From contig NC_030824.1 in assembly GCF_001704415.2 (NCBI RefSeq), positions 32,297,022 through 32,361,021 of the forward strand: 64,000 bases of DNA. Direction: 5' to 3'. This stretch comes from Capra hircus (taxonomy: Eukaryota; Chordata; Mammalia; Artiodactyla; Bovidae). The notes beneath the pieces were generated by a model. It had not been told where the DNA came from. It was given only the letters and a program-made list of their open reading frames with translations, and did not search any database. The translations under genes were made by a program, and so were the position numbers. Each line of letters opens with the position of its first letter. Positions within the stretch are counted from its first letter, which is position 1. Below are positions 10,945 through 23,387 of the stretch, piece after piece.

Positions 10945-11800
10945 TTAAGTGATTTAAGCAACTTGATAAATAACTATTAAAGATAAAAAGTAACAGTATT
11001 GGAAATGAATCTCAATGAAATGAATGTTTCCCATGTATTTTAAATAAAGGGGAAATTTCAAATCTATAAAATATAATTGGTCTAGTGACTTGCTTATTAT
11101 TTTGCTTTTTTTGACAGAAAGTTAAATTATTAAATATTTTAAAAGATGAAATAACATTAGGAGTGATGCTACTTCATGGTATTTTTAAAATAATTTAAAT
11201 AACTTTCTTGAATAACATCTAAGTTTTTAAAAATTACATAAAGGTGTTAACCATTTGGGTTTGTTTATTCTATCCTAAGAATTTTTATTTTATAATAAAA
11301 CATTTCAGCCACATTTAAAATAATTAGTGTCAATAGTCTGTGTGAAGCAGTGTCAAAATGCTGTTTTAATTGATTGAAGACGTTTTGCTCTTCAGATTTG
11401 TCCTGAATGGTATTAAGAATTGCTAAAAATAATCGATAATCTGTTAATATACATATATGTGTGTGTATTTAAATCTGATGTTTCTTATCTGGCCTCCCAG
11501 AAATCTCTCTCAAAAAAGATGCATAATTGTTAAAATAACAGGAAATGGAAAATAAAATTTGCTAAATGAAAATGACTATTATTTGTACCACAACACTTTA
11601 CATATACTTAATTATGGGATAAATATAAATAGAAATGTGCATGAAAGAGATAAATACAGAAAGTTTTATAAATTTATGATGTTAATTGTGAAGAATCTTT
11701 TTTTTTTTTTAATTTGGGTAACCTAGAGGTTTTTATGCCTGAGAAACTAAGCCATAAAGAGATTTCAAATGCTTGTTGTTGTTATGTTTGTATATAAAAA
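10945..11800. other. AT-rich single-copy DNA, no gene seen
   Basis: No repeat family, RNA gene or convincing frame recognised. There is a T-run at 11699-11711. Confidence 0.6.
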
Positions 11801-11810
11801 GAGCTACTCT

Positions 11811-12130
11811 GGGGACTTTTCTGGTGGTCCAATAGTTAGTACAGATAACCCAGGTTCAATCCCTGGTTATGGAACTAAGATCCCAGATACCACAGAAAAG
11901 CTAAGGCAGTGCACACTCCAACCTTGAGCCTGCACACAACAGACACCACACAACACAACTAGAAAACTCACGTGCTGCAGCTACTCAAGCCTGGGAGCCA
12001 CAGCTAGAGAGTCCAAGTGCCAAAACAAAAGATGACACAACAAAGATCTTGTGTGTTGCAACTAATACCAGATGCAGCCAAATAAGTAAATATCTTTAAA
12101 AAGAAAAAAAGAAAAAGAGAGAGAGAGAGA
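11811..12130 (+). mobile_element. CHR-type tRNA-Glu SINE with (GA)n tail
   Basis: The head 'ggggacttttctggtggtcc' and 'ggttcaatccctgg' are followed by the CHR body, an A-rich tail and a (GA)9 tract. The flanks repeat: gagctactct (11801-11810) and gagctgctct (12131-12140), a 10-bp TSD with one mismatch. Confidence 0.9.
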
Positions 12131-12140
12131 GAGCTGCTCT

Positions 12141-13249
12141 GAACTCTGCTGAAGAAGGTTCAATTGTAGAATAAAAATACTAGTGTCAGGGCCAAAACAA
12201 GGGTAAGAAATGATAGAAACCAGAAAGAAGGGAGTAATTGAAAGCCATGAGAGGAAGATATGCATTGATAGTGAGTTAGGATATAAATACAGCAAGATGG
12301 GTGTTTGTGTTTGTGTTGTGAAAAATGGGGTGGGGAGGAGAGATTCATTGGGAGAAAGGAAGCAGAGGCAGAGAGAAGTTGGGTTTTCTTAGTTTTTCAC
12401 TTGAATGACTGAAAAATTAATGGTCCCATTACCTGAGATTGAGAAATCCTGACATAAACAAATTTGGGACAAAGTTTTTGGGAAAGATTGCTAATTCTGA
12501 CACCTTGAATTAACCAAATGAAATCATTTTAATATTTTTGATATTCACTTAGATTTGAAATTTTGGGGAAAATTCTGAACTAGTGATATACATTTAGGAG
12601 GCAGCATAGAATTCACCATGGAGATGAGAAGAAGTAGTTACACTTGCACACATAGAGATAAACTGCAAAAGGTTATGATAGGAAGAGCAATACAGTGGAA
12701 GTCAAATATTGAGCTATCTTTTTCAGACCTCTGGTTTTACATTACCAATTATTACAAGAGCTCTGCTCAGATTCCCTGACCTTGACTCCAGTGTAAAATC
12801 TTAAAATTTAATTTGCTATTGTCCCGTTAATAAGATATTGCTTTTCTGAATTTACTTTATTGCAGTTTTTCTTTCAGTAATCCAAGCACAAATCTCTGAT
12901 TAATCCATCATATTGTGTTTTGACTCTTTCTAATATGAAGACAAATATTAAGTTCAAGTCTGTTTTCCATATCACTATGTTTTCAAATGCCTCATCCATA
13001 ACTTTGAATATCTTTTTAAATGAACTGCTAAAACAAACGAACTACTAAAAAAAAAAATAAATAAAAAAAATAAATGAACTGCTGACCATCTGTTCTTCTT
13101 CCCTATGGTATATTATAATACTTCCATATTAATCTTTCTAACAAATCATTTACATTATGCCTGTTTCTGATTTAAGAATATCTGAATTAATCTGGGGTTC
13201 TGAAAATATTATTTTAAAAAAATCTGTTTCAATTTCCGTGATTGTGATA
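12141..13249. other. Single-copy DNA, no gene seen
   Basis: Nothing recognisable on either strand except a short A-rich insertion at 13030-13071. Confidence 0.6.
13018..13083. repeat. A-rich insertion bounded by 12-bp direct repeat
   Basis: 'aaatgaactgct' occurs at 13018-13029 and 13072-13083. Between them lie 42 bp of almost pure A with a few other bases. This looks like a retroposed tail with a TSD but no body. Confidence 0.8.
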
Positions 13250-13412
13250 GGTCTGTGACCTGGAGGGATGGTGTGGTGGGGGGAGGTAGGAGGGGGTTCG
13301 GGATTGGGAACATGCGTACACCCATGGCGGATTCATGTTGATGTGTGGCAAAACCAATACAATATTGTAAAGTAAAAAAAAATAAAATAAAAAAAGAGAA
13401 AAAAAATCTCAG
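13250..13412 (+). mobile_element. Ruminant L1 3'-end fragment, sense
   Basis: It contains the G-rich L1 3' UTR (gggaggtaggagggggttc), then 'ggattcatgttgatgtgtgg', then 'caatacaatattgtaaagt' and an A-rich tail. It is strongly 5'-truncated. I cannot define a TSD. Confidence 0.88.
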
Positions 13413-13716
13413 AATACTAACTGAAAAATCAACTGTAGATTTTTTTTGAAAGGTGTAAAATTTTTAGTTTGAATCACAACTTATAGACATGAATATTGTA
13501 GCCTTTACCTTTTATATATACAGTAAGGAAAATAAAACATACTTATGCTTAGACATTTAATACATTCAATGTATTAAAAGAACATATATGAAAAAACAAC
13601 AAAAATATTCACAAATTAAATCTCATAACATATAAAAATATACATCATGAACAGTTGATATTTATTCTGGTCATGTAATCCTAGTTCAACATTTGAAAAG
13701 TAATACAATTCATCAT

Positions 13717-16700
13717 TGTTGTTTTGTTGTTCAGTTGCTAAATCATATCAGACTAATTGGAACGTCATGGAGTATAGTGTTCCAGTCTTCTTTGCCCTCC
13801 ACTATCTCCCAGAGTTTGCTCAAATCCATGTCCAAAGAGTTGGTGATGTTATCTAACCATCTCACCCTCTGCTGCCTTCTTTTGCCTTCAATAATTTCCA
13901 GCATCAGAATCTTTTCCAATGAGTCAGGTTTTTGCATCTAGTGGCTAAACTATTGGAGTTCCAACCTCAGCAACAGTCCTTTCAATGAATATTCAGGGAT
14001 GATGTCTTTTAGGATTGACTGGTTTAATCTCCTTGCAGTCTAAGGGGCTCTCAAGAGTCTTCATCAAGATCATAATTCAGAAACATCAGTTCTTTGGTGC
14101 TCAGCCTTCTTTATGGGCCAACACTCACAACTCTACATGACTACTGGAAAAACCACAGCTTTGACTATACAGATCTTTGTTGGCAAAGTGATGTCTTTGC
14201 TTTTTAATACACTGTCTAGACTCATCATAGTTTACCTTCCAAGGAGGAAATGTCTTTTCATTTCATGGCTACAATCAATATCCACAGTGATTTTGGAGAC
14301 CAAGAACATAAATTCCGTCACTATTTCCACTTTTTCTTCTTCTATTTGCCATGAAGTGATGGGACCAGATGTCGTGATCTTAGTTTTTTGACTGTTCAGA
14401 TGTAAGCCAGCTTTTTGCTCTCCTCTTTCACTTTTGTCAAGAGGCTCTTTAGTTCCATTTCACTTTCTGCCATAAGGGTGGTGTCATCTGCATATCTGAG
14501 GTTGATTTCTCCCAGAAATCTTGATTCCAACTAGTGATTCATCCATCTTGGCTTTTGAAATGTTTTACTCTGCACATAATTTTAAATAAACAGAGTGACA
14601 GTACGCAGACCTGTCTTATTCCTTTTCCATTTTAGAACCAGACATTTGTTCCTTGCCTGATTCTAACTGTTGCTTCTTGATGTATATAGAGGTTTCTCAG
14701 AAGACAGATAAGGTGGTCTGGTACTCCCATCTCATCAAGATTTTTTCCAGTTTATTGTGATCTATCAAAGGCTTTAACATAGTCAATAAAATGAGTAGAT
14801 ATTTTTCTGGAACTTCCTTGCTTTCTCTGTGATTCAACAAATGATAGCAATTTAATCTCTTGTTCCTCTTGTCTTTTTGAAACCCACATTGTACGTTTGA
14901 AATTTCCTTTGGCATTGCCCATTTTTAGGATTGGATGAAAACTAAAATTTTCCTGTCCTATGGCTACTGCTGGGCTTCCTTGGTGGCTCAGATAGTAAAG
15001 AATCCTGCAATGCACGAGACTTGGGTTTGATCCCTGGGGTGTGAAGATCACTGAGTTGGGAAGATCCCCTAGAGTTGGGTGTGGCAACCTACTCCAGTAT
15101 TCTTGCCTGGAGAATCGTTGTGGTCATAGGAGCCTGGCAGACTACAGTCCATGGGATCACAGTCAGACAGGACTGAGTGACTAAGCACAACACATGGCCA
15201 CTGCTGAGTTTTCCAGGTTTGCTGACATATTGATTGCAACATTTTAACAGCATTATCTTTTAGGATTATAAATAGCTCAGCAGGAATTCCATCACTTCCG
15301 GTAGTTTTGTTCATAGTAATGCTTCCTAAGCCCCACTTGACTTCACACTCTAGGAAATCTGGCTCTAGGTAAGTGACCACACCATCGTGGCTTTTGTTTT
15401 TTTGTATAGTTCTTCTTTGTATTCTTGCCACTTCTTCTGTTAGGTCCTTATTGTTTCTGTCCTTTGTTGTGCTTATCCTTGCATGAAATATTCCTCTGAC
15501 TTTTTGAATGTTCTTATAGCTATCTCTAGTCTTTCCCATTCTATTGTTTTCATCTACTCCTTTGCATTACTCATTTAAGAAGACCTTCTTATCTCTCCTA
15601 GCTTTTCTCTGGAACTCTGTATTCATTTGGGTATATCTTTCATTTTCTCCCTTGCCTTTCTCTTTTCTTCTTTCCTTAGCTATTTATATTTGTAAAGCCC
15701 TTTCAGACAATCACTTTGCCTTCTTGCCTTTCTTTTTCACTGGGATCGTTTTGGTCACTGCCTCCTTTATGATGTTACTAACTTCCATCCATAGTTTCTC
15801 AGGCACTCGGTCTACAAGATCTAACCCTTGAATCTATCCATCACCTCCACTGTATTATCATAAGGGATTTGATTTAGGTCATACCTGAATGGCCTAGTAG
15901 TTTTCCTTACTTTCTTCAACTTAAGCGTGAATTGTGCAATAAAGTGTTCATGATCTGAATCACAGTCAGCTGTAGGTCTTGTTTTTGCAGACTGTATAGA
16001 GCTTCTTCATCTTTGGCTGCAAAGGACATAATCAATCTGAGTTCAGTGTTGACCAGCGTTTTGTTTGAAAAGTTTGCTTATTATGAGTAGCCTGTTATCT
16101 TGACAAATTTCTGTTAAATTTGGTGTGCTTCATTTTGTAATCCAAGGCCAAACTTGCCTGTTATTCTGGTTATCTCTCCTATCTTTGAATTCCAATCCTT
16201 TATGATGAAATAGACATCTGTTTTGGTACTAGCTCTAAAAATTGCTGTAGGTATTCATGTAACAGATCAACTTCAACTTCCTTAGCATCAGTGGTTAGGG
16301 TATAGTCATGGATTACTGTGATACTGAATGGCTTGCCTTGGAAAGTAACTGAAATCATTTTGCCATTTTTGAGGCTGTACCCAAATACTGCATTTCCCCA
16401 TTTCCTCTGAAAGATTCTTTACCACAGTAGTAGCTATAATGGTCATCTGAATTAAATTTGTCCATTCTTGTCCATTTTAGTTCACTGATTCCTAAGATGT
16501 TGATATTCAGTCTTGCCATCTTCTGCTTGATCATGTCTAATTTACCTTGATTCATGCACCTAACATTCCAGGTTCCTATGCAATACTGTTCTTTATAGCC
16601 TCACACTTTATTTTCACCACCAGACATATCCACAACTCTGTGCCATTTCCACTTTAGCCCAGCCACTTCATTCTTTCTAGAGTTATGAGTACTCATCTTC

Positions 16701-16780
16701 CACTCTTGCCAGTAGTATATTGGACACCTTCTCACCCACAGAGGTGCAACTTCCATTGTCATGTCTTTTTGCCTGTTTAC
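13717..16780 (-). mobile_element. BovB LINE, antisense, old and near complete
   Basis: The complement reads from the BovB 3' end to the endonuclease N-terminus (frame 16355-16555: M-N-Q-G-K-L-D, I-L-G-I-S-E-L-K-W-T) and a little beyond, to about 16780. It is much more diverged than other copies and broken throughout. A Bov-tA is inserted at 14973-15193. The frame at 15069-15539 still carries the linker M-G-K-T-R-D and T-G-S-D-G-I-P-A-E. Confidence 0.93.
14973..15193 (+). mobile_element. Bov-tA SINE inside BovB
   Basis: The tRNA-Glu head (ggcttccttggtggctcag) is followed by the Bov-A body. The flanks are atggctactgctg (14960-14972) and atggccactgctg (15194-15206), a 13-bp TSD with one mismatch taken from the BovB host. 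Confidence 0.96.
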
Positions 16781-17144
16781 ATTGAGGGCAGGAGGAGAAT
16801 AAAATTTTCCTTGTTCACAAGTGACATAATTATCTATGTAGAAAATACCAAAAATCAACCCCCCCCAAAAAAAACACCTCCCCCTAAACTATTAGGTAGC
16901 AGGTTAACAGATAGATCTCATTTGCTTTCCTATCAAAAACATAGAAATTAAATTTTAATTTGATAATGCAATGTTTTTACAGTAACATGTAAAATGAAAT
17001 ACATAGGAATAAATTTAAATAAATATGAATAAAATCTATATGAGTAAAAGTAAAAATCTCAGATGAAAAATCAAAGAGGAGCCAAACAAATGGTAATGCT
17101 TTTCATGTTTATGGGTAGACCACTCAATAATTTTATTTTCTCAA

Positions 17145-17588
17145 ACTTCAAACTTTTTATATTGTATTGGGGTATAGCTGATTAACAATGTCGTGATAGT
17201 TTCAGGTGAAGATACCCAGAGATACATATATATTTATCCATTCATACCCCAAATCCCCTCCCATCCATGCTGCCTTTACAACACTGAGCAGAGTTCTATG
17301 CTCTATACAGTAGGTCCTTGTTGATTATCCATTTTTAATATAACAATGTACATATGTCCATCTCGGACTCCCTAACTATCCCTTAAGTTCATTTTCGAAG
17401 TCTGTGAGTGTCTTTCTCTTTTGTAACTGAGTTCTTTTTAGGTTCCACATATGAGGGATGCCATATAAGATTTTTCCTTCTCTGTCTGATGTATTTCACT
17501 CAGTATGACATTCTCTAGGTCCATCCATGTTGTTACAAATGGCATTATTTTCTTCTTTTTAATGCCTGAGTAGTATTCCATTGAGTAT
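17145..17588 (-). mobile_element. Artiodactyl L1 3'-end fragment, antisense, in L1
   Basis: The complement of an L1 3' end: 'attgtattggggtatagctg', 'ctatacagtaggtccttgttg' and 'ggttccacatatgagggatg' follow the artiodactyl L1 antisense order. It interrupts the sense L1. 'actcaata' recurs at 17122-17129 and 17589-17596 as a probable TSD, after which the host L1 resumes. Confidence 0.85.
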
Positions 17589-17875
17589 ACTCAATATTTT
17601 TAAGATATCAGTTCTTACTAACCTGATTTATATATTTAATACAATCCCAAGCAAAATTTCAGCAAGTTAATTTGTGGATAACAATAAAGTAATTCTCAGG
17701 CTTCTATGGAAAGACAAAATGCCCCACATAATCATCACAATACTAAAGAAGTACAAAATTGAAGGAATAATTCTACCTGATTTCATACTCAGTATAAAGT
17801 TATCATAACTAATACAATGTGGTATTACATAAGAATAGGTGGTACATAAAATGAAAAGAATAGATACCCCAGGTC

Positions 17876-18844
17876 TTCAGTTCAGTTCAGTTGTCCAGTC
17901 GTGTTTGGCTCCTTGTGAACCCATGGACTGCAACATGCTAGGCCCCCCTGCCCATCACCAACTCCTTGGGTATATTCAAACTCATGTCCATTGAGTTGGT
18001 GATGCCATCCAACCATCTCGTCCTCTGTCATCCCCTTCTTCTCTCACCTTCAATCTTTCCCAGCATCAGGATCTTTTCAAATGAGTCAATTCTTCAAATC
18101 AGGTGGCCAAAGTATTGGAGTTTCAGCTTCAACATCAGTCCTTCCAATGAATATTAGGGACTGATTTCCTTTAGGATGGGCTGGTTGGATCTCCCTGCAG
18201 TCCAAGGGACTCTCAAGAGTCTTATCCAGTACCACAGTTCAAAAGCATCAATTCTTTGCCTCTCAGCTTTCTTTATAGTCCAACTCTCACATCCATACAT
18301 AACTACTGGAAAAACCATAGCTCTGACTAGATGGACCTTTTGTTGGCAAAGTAATGTCTCTGCTTTTTAATATGCTGTCTAGGTTTGTCATAGCTTTTCT
18401 TCCAATGAGCAAGCGTCTTCTAATTTCATGGCTGCAGTCACCATCTGCAGTGATTTTGGAGCCTCCCTCTCCCCCCAAATAAAGTCTGTCACTGTTTCCA
18501 CTGTTTCCTCATCTAATTGCCATGAAGTGATGGGACCAGATGCCATGATCTTAGTTTTCTGAATGTTGAGCTTTAAGCCAACTTTTTCACTCTCCTCTTT
18601 CACTTTCATCAAGAGGCTCTTTAGTTCTTCATTGCTTTTTACCATAAGGGTGGTGTGAGCTGCATATCTGAGGTTATTGATATTTCTCCTGGCAATCTTG
18701 ATTCCAGCTTGTGCTTCTTCAAGCCAAGCATTTCTCATGATGTACTCTGCATAAAAGTTAAATAAGCAGGGTGACAACATACAGCCTTGACATACTCCTT
18801 TCCCTATTTGGAACCAGTCTGTTGTTCCATGTCCAGTTCTAACT
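17876..18844 (-). mobile_element. BovB LINE, antisense, 5'-truncated
   Basis: It begins with the 'ttcagttcagttcag' tail and covers the C-terminal region and part of RT on the complement (frame 18388-18780: [12 protein letters not shown]). It stops inside RT at 18844, where the old L1 continues (gtagatccacataac). The RT catalytic box is altered to Y-A-A-H. Flanks ccccaggt/ctccagct are a possible diverged TSD. Confidence 0.93.
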
Positions 18845-20400
18845 CCAGCTGTAGATCCACATAACTATAGCCAACTAATCTTTGATAAAGGAGCGATGAC
18901 AATGTAATGCTGAATAGTCTTTTCTGCAAATGATTTTGGAACAATCTGAAATACTCATGAAACAAACAACTTAGACATATCTTTTACACATAGACACAGG
19001 TCATATTCCATTCACAAAAAATTAACTCAAAGTGTATCATAATCCTAAATATAAAATGAATGCAAAACTTCTATAAAACTTCTAGAAGATAACAGGAGAA
19101 AGAACTTGTGACATTGGCTTTGGAAATCAGTTTTTAGTTGTGGCACCAAGAATGCAGTCCATGAAAGAAAAAAAAATCAATGAGCTGGAGGTGATTAAAA
19201 TAGTAATTGAAATGCTGTTTTGTGGAAAACTCTGTAAGGAGAAATACAAAGCAAGCCACAAACTAGGAGTGAATCTTCATAGAACACATATCTGATAAAG
19301 AAATTGTATCCAAAACCAAGATAATACACATTAAAAAACTCAAATGCAACATTAAGAAAAAATAGTCTAATTAAACTGGTAAAAAGAAATAAACAGATAT
19401 CTCACCAGATAAGATGTACCGATGGTAAACAAACATATACAAAATGCTCAATATTGTTGTAATGAGGGAGTAGCAAGGTAAAACAAAACAAAACAAAAAA
19501 ACTGGATATCACTACATATCCCATAGAAAGATGGAAATCAAAAACATTAAAAATATCAAGTGCTGCTGAAGATGTGGAGAAATAGGAACACTTTTTCATT
19601 GCTGATGGGAATGCAAAATGGTATAGACACTTTGAAAGGCAATATGGCCTTTCTCACAAAAGGTCAATATACTTGCCATGTTACCCAGAAAACATATTTC
19701 TTGATATTTACTCAAATGAGATGATAATTTATGTCTACACAAAACCTCCATACATATATTTATAGCAAATTTATTCATAATTGTTAAAACTTGGAAGGAA
19801 TATGGATGTTCTTCAATAGATAAATTGACATATGTGTGACATCTATGCAACAAAATATTATTAAGTGATAAAAGGAAATGAGCTATAAAGTCTCAAAAAA
19901 ATGAATAAATCCAAATGCAAATTTCTGAGTGAAAGATGCCAATCTGACAATGCTACATATGTAAGATTCGAATTATATGACATTCTGAAAAGGCACAACT
20001 ATGGAGACAGTAAACAGATGAATGACTGCCAAGGTTTTAAAGTTAGGGAAAACATGACTATGTGGAGAACAGTGGGTTTTGATGACAGTGAAACTTCTGT
20101 ATGACACTATGATGGTGAATGCATGTCATTAAACTTGTCAAAATCTATAAAATATACAACACAAATAGTGGGTTCTAGCATGAACTATTGACTTTAGTTC
20201 ATAATAGTGTACCAATGTTGTCTCATCAATTAAGCAAATATACCAAATTAATGTTGGGTGTTAATGTTGAGGGAAACTGTCTGCTGGGAAAGACAGGAAA
20301 TGTGGAGGAGAAGGGAGTATGGGCAGCCTCCATTCCTTCTGTTCCAATTTTTTAAAACATAAAACTGTGCTAAAAAGTCTATTAATTAAAGAAGTGTGAT

Positions 20401-21180
20401 ACAGATGCCAAACTGGAATTCTTATTAGCAAAGATGACAGATTCCACTGCTAGTCTCTCATGGACCTTACCATATCATGCATGGAAATATTCTGAGTTTG
20501 TTTTTGGATACATTCCTAGATATCCATCTGTTTTGAGAGTTTGTATCTTTATGATTAACTGTTATAAAAATGAAGATGTATTGCTCTAAATATCATTGAA
20601 GCCAGCATTTTTTATCTTGCATGAAAATATGTACAATATTGATGAATTCTAAACATTCAAACACTCCTCTTCCTTTCCTTTTCCATGAAAAAAAAATACA
20701 GACTGAGATTATGTTTCTGTTTCATACTAACAGGTGAAAGTACAAATTAGAAAATTCTGTTTAAATGTTAGTGGAAATTTTCACCAAACTCTGTCAACAG
20801 TGATGTGGGAAAATATGTGTTTTTTCCTAGAATTGTTCCCTAGTTTTTCTCAGCATTTATTATGAAAAATGTAAATATTTAGAAAAGCCAAAGGAATTGT
20901 ATTTCATTAGCTATATATTGCTGCCAGGATAAATCCTAGAAAATTTTATGTTTTGACTCATACATGTATGTTTTGACTCATGGAATCATCTCCTTCACCA
21001 AGAAAATAAACTTATTTATCTTCTGCAAAAATTTTGTTCTGTTTCTTTGTATAATTTCTTTCCAAATCTTCTCTCTCTCTCTCTTTTTTCCTATTTTGCC
21101 CAGTTTTGGGGAACTAACAGTCTGCTTTCTGTCATTAGATATTTGTTTGCATTTTATGGAAATTTATGAAAGCTAAATTG
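20401..21180. other. Single-copy DNA, no gene seen
   Basis: No recognised repeat except a short tandem duplication of 'tatgttttgactcat' (20947-20961 and 20967-20981). No coding signal. Confidence 0.55.
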
Positions 21181-22402
21181 TACAGTGTAAACTCTTTTTT
21201 GTCTGGTTCTTTTCATTTAACATAACTTTTTAATTTCGTCCATATTGTTGTGTGTCAATAGTTTGTGGTTTTTTATTTTTTATTTTTTTATTAATGGATA
21301 CTATTCCATGCTATGGCTATAGCACACCTGGTTTATCCATTCACCAGTCAATAAACATTGGTTTATTCAGAGTTTTGTGGTATTGCATATAGACCTGCTA
21401 TGTGAATATCTCTATACAAATACCTGTGTGGAACATACACTTATACTCTTATGTAAGTACTAAATACCTAAGAGTAAAATGCCTTTGCCATTTTTTAAGC
21501 AATTGCTTAGTTTTCCCCCAAGTAGCTATTTTATTTTACATTTCTACCACCAGTTTACAAGTTTCTTTTTTAAATCAGATGTATGATTTTCCTTTATTTT
21601 TCTCCACTCAGTGATTTACTTTTTAACTTTCAAAGCCTAGAAGCTTTCAAATGTTATGTACAATTTATCAAATTTAATGGATCATATTTTGTTTTAGTAT
21701 CTAAGAAATACCAATTTAAGATAAAGAGTTTCTCTCTGTTCTTCCACATATTTTCTAGATTTAGTTTTTATGTTTAGGTATACAGCATGCTTTGAATTAA
21801 TTTTTGTAGATGCTGTAAGTATGCATTAAATTTTGTTTATTTACTTATTCTTGCTTTTAAATATCCAATTTTCCCAGCATCAATTGTTGAAGAGGCAATC
21901 TATTTTTTCCCTTTGAATTATCTGTAGATCTTAGTTGATAATCAACTGAGCACATATATGTAGGTCTATATCTGGGATATTTATCTTGTGCCAATATTCT
22001 TTTTTCTATACCTATGCTCAAACCACACTGTACTGATTATTGTGGCTTTATAAGAAGTCTGGACATCAAAGAGTATAATCATTTTATCTTTCTTTTTCCT
22101 TTTAAAAGTTCTTTTTCTCCTTTAAAATTTTTGGTTAATTTAAGTTCTTTGAATTTGTATCAACATGTATTAAGAAAAAATTTTTTTCTGGGATTTTTAT
22201 TGGAATTATACTAAATCTGTACATCAGTCTGGGGAAAATTGTTATCCTATTGATATTCAGTCTTCTCACTCATAGCAAAGGTATATCTCTAAATTCATGT
22301 CTGTCAGCAATGTTTTGTTGTTTGCTGTGGAGAGGCTTGGCATGTCTTTTGCCAGATGTGACTCAACTCAGGGAGAAGACTGAGATCCAATTGAGTTCCC
22401 TA
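21181..22402 (-). mobile_element. Old L1 LINE, antisense
   Basis: The complement of an L1 3' UTR and ORF2 (tggttcttttcatttaacataac; actgattattgtggctttataa; attggaattatactaaatctg). It is heavily diverged and has no open frame. A Bov-tA follows at its right edge. Confidence 0.75.
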
Positions 22403-22414
22403 TGTCATTTTTTT

Positions 22415-22628
22415 CTGGGCTTCCCTGGAGCTCAGATGGTAAACATTCCACCCACAATGCAGAAGACTGGGGTTCAATCCCTGTGTTGGGAAGATTCTCT
22501 GGAGAGGGAAATGGCAATCCACTCCAGTATTCTTGCCTGAAGAATTCAATGCCAAGAGGAGCCTGGCAGGCTAGAATCCATTGGGTCGCAAAGAATCAGA
22601 CACAACTGAGTGACTAACACTAACTAAT
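22415..22628 (+). mobile_element. Bov-tA SINE
   Basis: Head 'gggcttccctggagctcag', B-box 'ggttcaatccc', body 'ctccagtattcttgcctg', end 'cacaactgagtgactaac'. The flanks tgtcatttttttc (22403-22415) and tgtcattgtttcc (22629-22641) look like a TSD. Confidence 0.95.
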
Positions 22629-22641
22629 TGTCATTGTTTCC

Positions 22642-23040
22642 AGACAGTAAGCTGGGCAGTCATAGGGCTCCTGTATCTGTTTCCCGAGTCACTGTCTTCT
22701 GTTGTTTGTTGACAATGTTATGAAAACCATGGTTTTATATATTTTGTTCAGATTTGTAAATTGATTTATGCTGTAAGATCCAGGCTTCCCTGGTGGCTCA
22801 GAGGATAAAGCATCTGCCTGCAATGTGGGAGACTCGGGTTCAATCCCTGGGTTGGAAAGATCCCCTGGAGAAGGAAATGGCAACCCATTCGGTGCTCTTG
22901 CCTTGAAAACCTCATGGATGGAGAAGCTTGGTGGGCTACAGTCCATGGGGTTGCAAAGAGTTGGACATGACTGAGCAAATTTACTTTCATTTTTCACTTT
23001 CCTGTTGTAAGATCCCTTCTACTCCATTTTGGCTGGAAGA
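22642..23040 (-). mobile_element. L1 5'-region fragment (tentative), split by Bov-tA
   Basis: The sequence around 22642-22781 and 23006-23040 (cagtaagctgggcagtcat; tatattttgttcag; tctactccattttggc) resembles antisense L1 5' UTR text of old subfamilies. It is split by a Bov-tA with a clear TSD. The call is uncertain. Confidence 0.4.
22782..23005 (+). mobile_element. Bov-tA SINE
   Basis: A complete Bov-tA (aggcttccctggtggctcag through gttggacatgactgagc). It is flanked by a perfect 10-bp TSD, tgtaagatcc (22772-22781 and 23006-23015). Confidence 0.97.
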
Positions 23041-23149
23041 TAGATTGATATGATAGGTTTTTTAGCCAGAAAAGTATTAAGGTTTTAAATGAGTGTTTGC
23101 CTTTGGTTCAGAAAAACAGTATAGAATATTATTACTGACATATATATAT

Positions 23150-23351
23150 GCCCACTTGCTAAGTCATGTCCAACTCTTTGTGACCCCATGGACTTAAACC
23201 TGCCAGGATCCTCCATCCATGGGATTTTCCAGGCAAGAATCCTATAGTGGATTACCACTTTCTCTTCCAGGGAATCTTCCTGACCCAGGGATTTAGTCTG
23301 AATCCTCTGCATTCCAGAGGAATTCTTTACTGTTGAACTATCAGGGAAGAC
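23150..23351 (-). mobile_element. Bov-tA SINE, antisense
   Basis: The complement of a Bov-tA (gtgaccccatggactt; caggcaagaatcc; gaactatcagggaaga). The 15-bp 'ctgacatatatatat' occurs at 23135-23149 and 23352-23366, a perfect TSD. Confidence 0.95.
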
Positions 23352-23354
23352 CTG

Positions 23355-23356
<2 letters not shown>

Positions 23357-23382
<26 letters not shown>
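23357..23382. repeat. (TA)n microsatellite
   Basis: A TA tract grown from the right TSD of the adjacent SINE. Confidence 0.95.

Positions 23383-23387
<5 letters not shown>

Larger units (their letters stand above)
13560..20400 (+). mobile_element. Old L1 LINE, sense, split by three insertions
   Basis: Segments 13560-13716, 16781-17144, 17589-17875 and 18845-20400 read in order as L1 ORF2 (for example 'ttatctatgtagaaaata' near 16833, 'acaatcccaagcaaaatttcagcaag' near 17641, 'aatctttgataaaggagc' near 18878) and then its 3' UTR. The 3' end falls near 20400. The intervening blocks are a BovB, an L1 3' fragment and a second BovB. About 400 bp of ORF2 seems to be missing across the first insertion. 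No open frame survives. Confidence 0.8.

Noticed and set aside
21964..22214. Phe/Leu-rich frames around 20.9-22.3 kb
   Set aside because: These lie in antisense L1 and have no signal peptide, conserved motif or start context that would support a gene.
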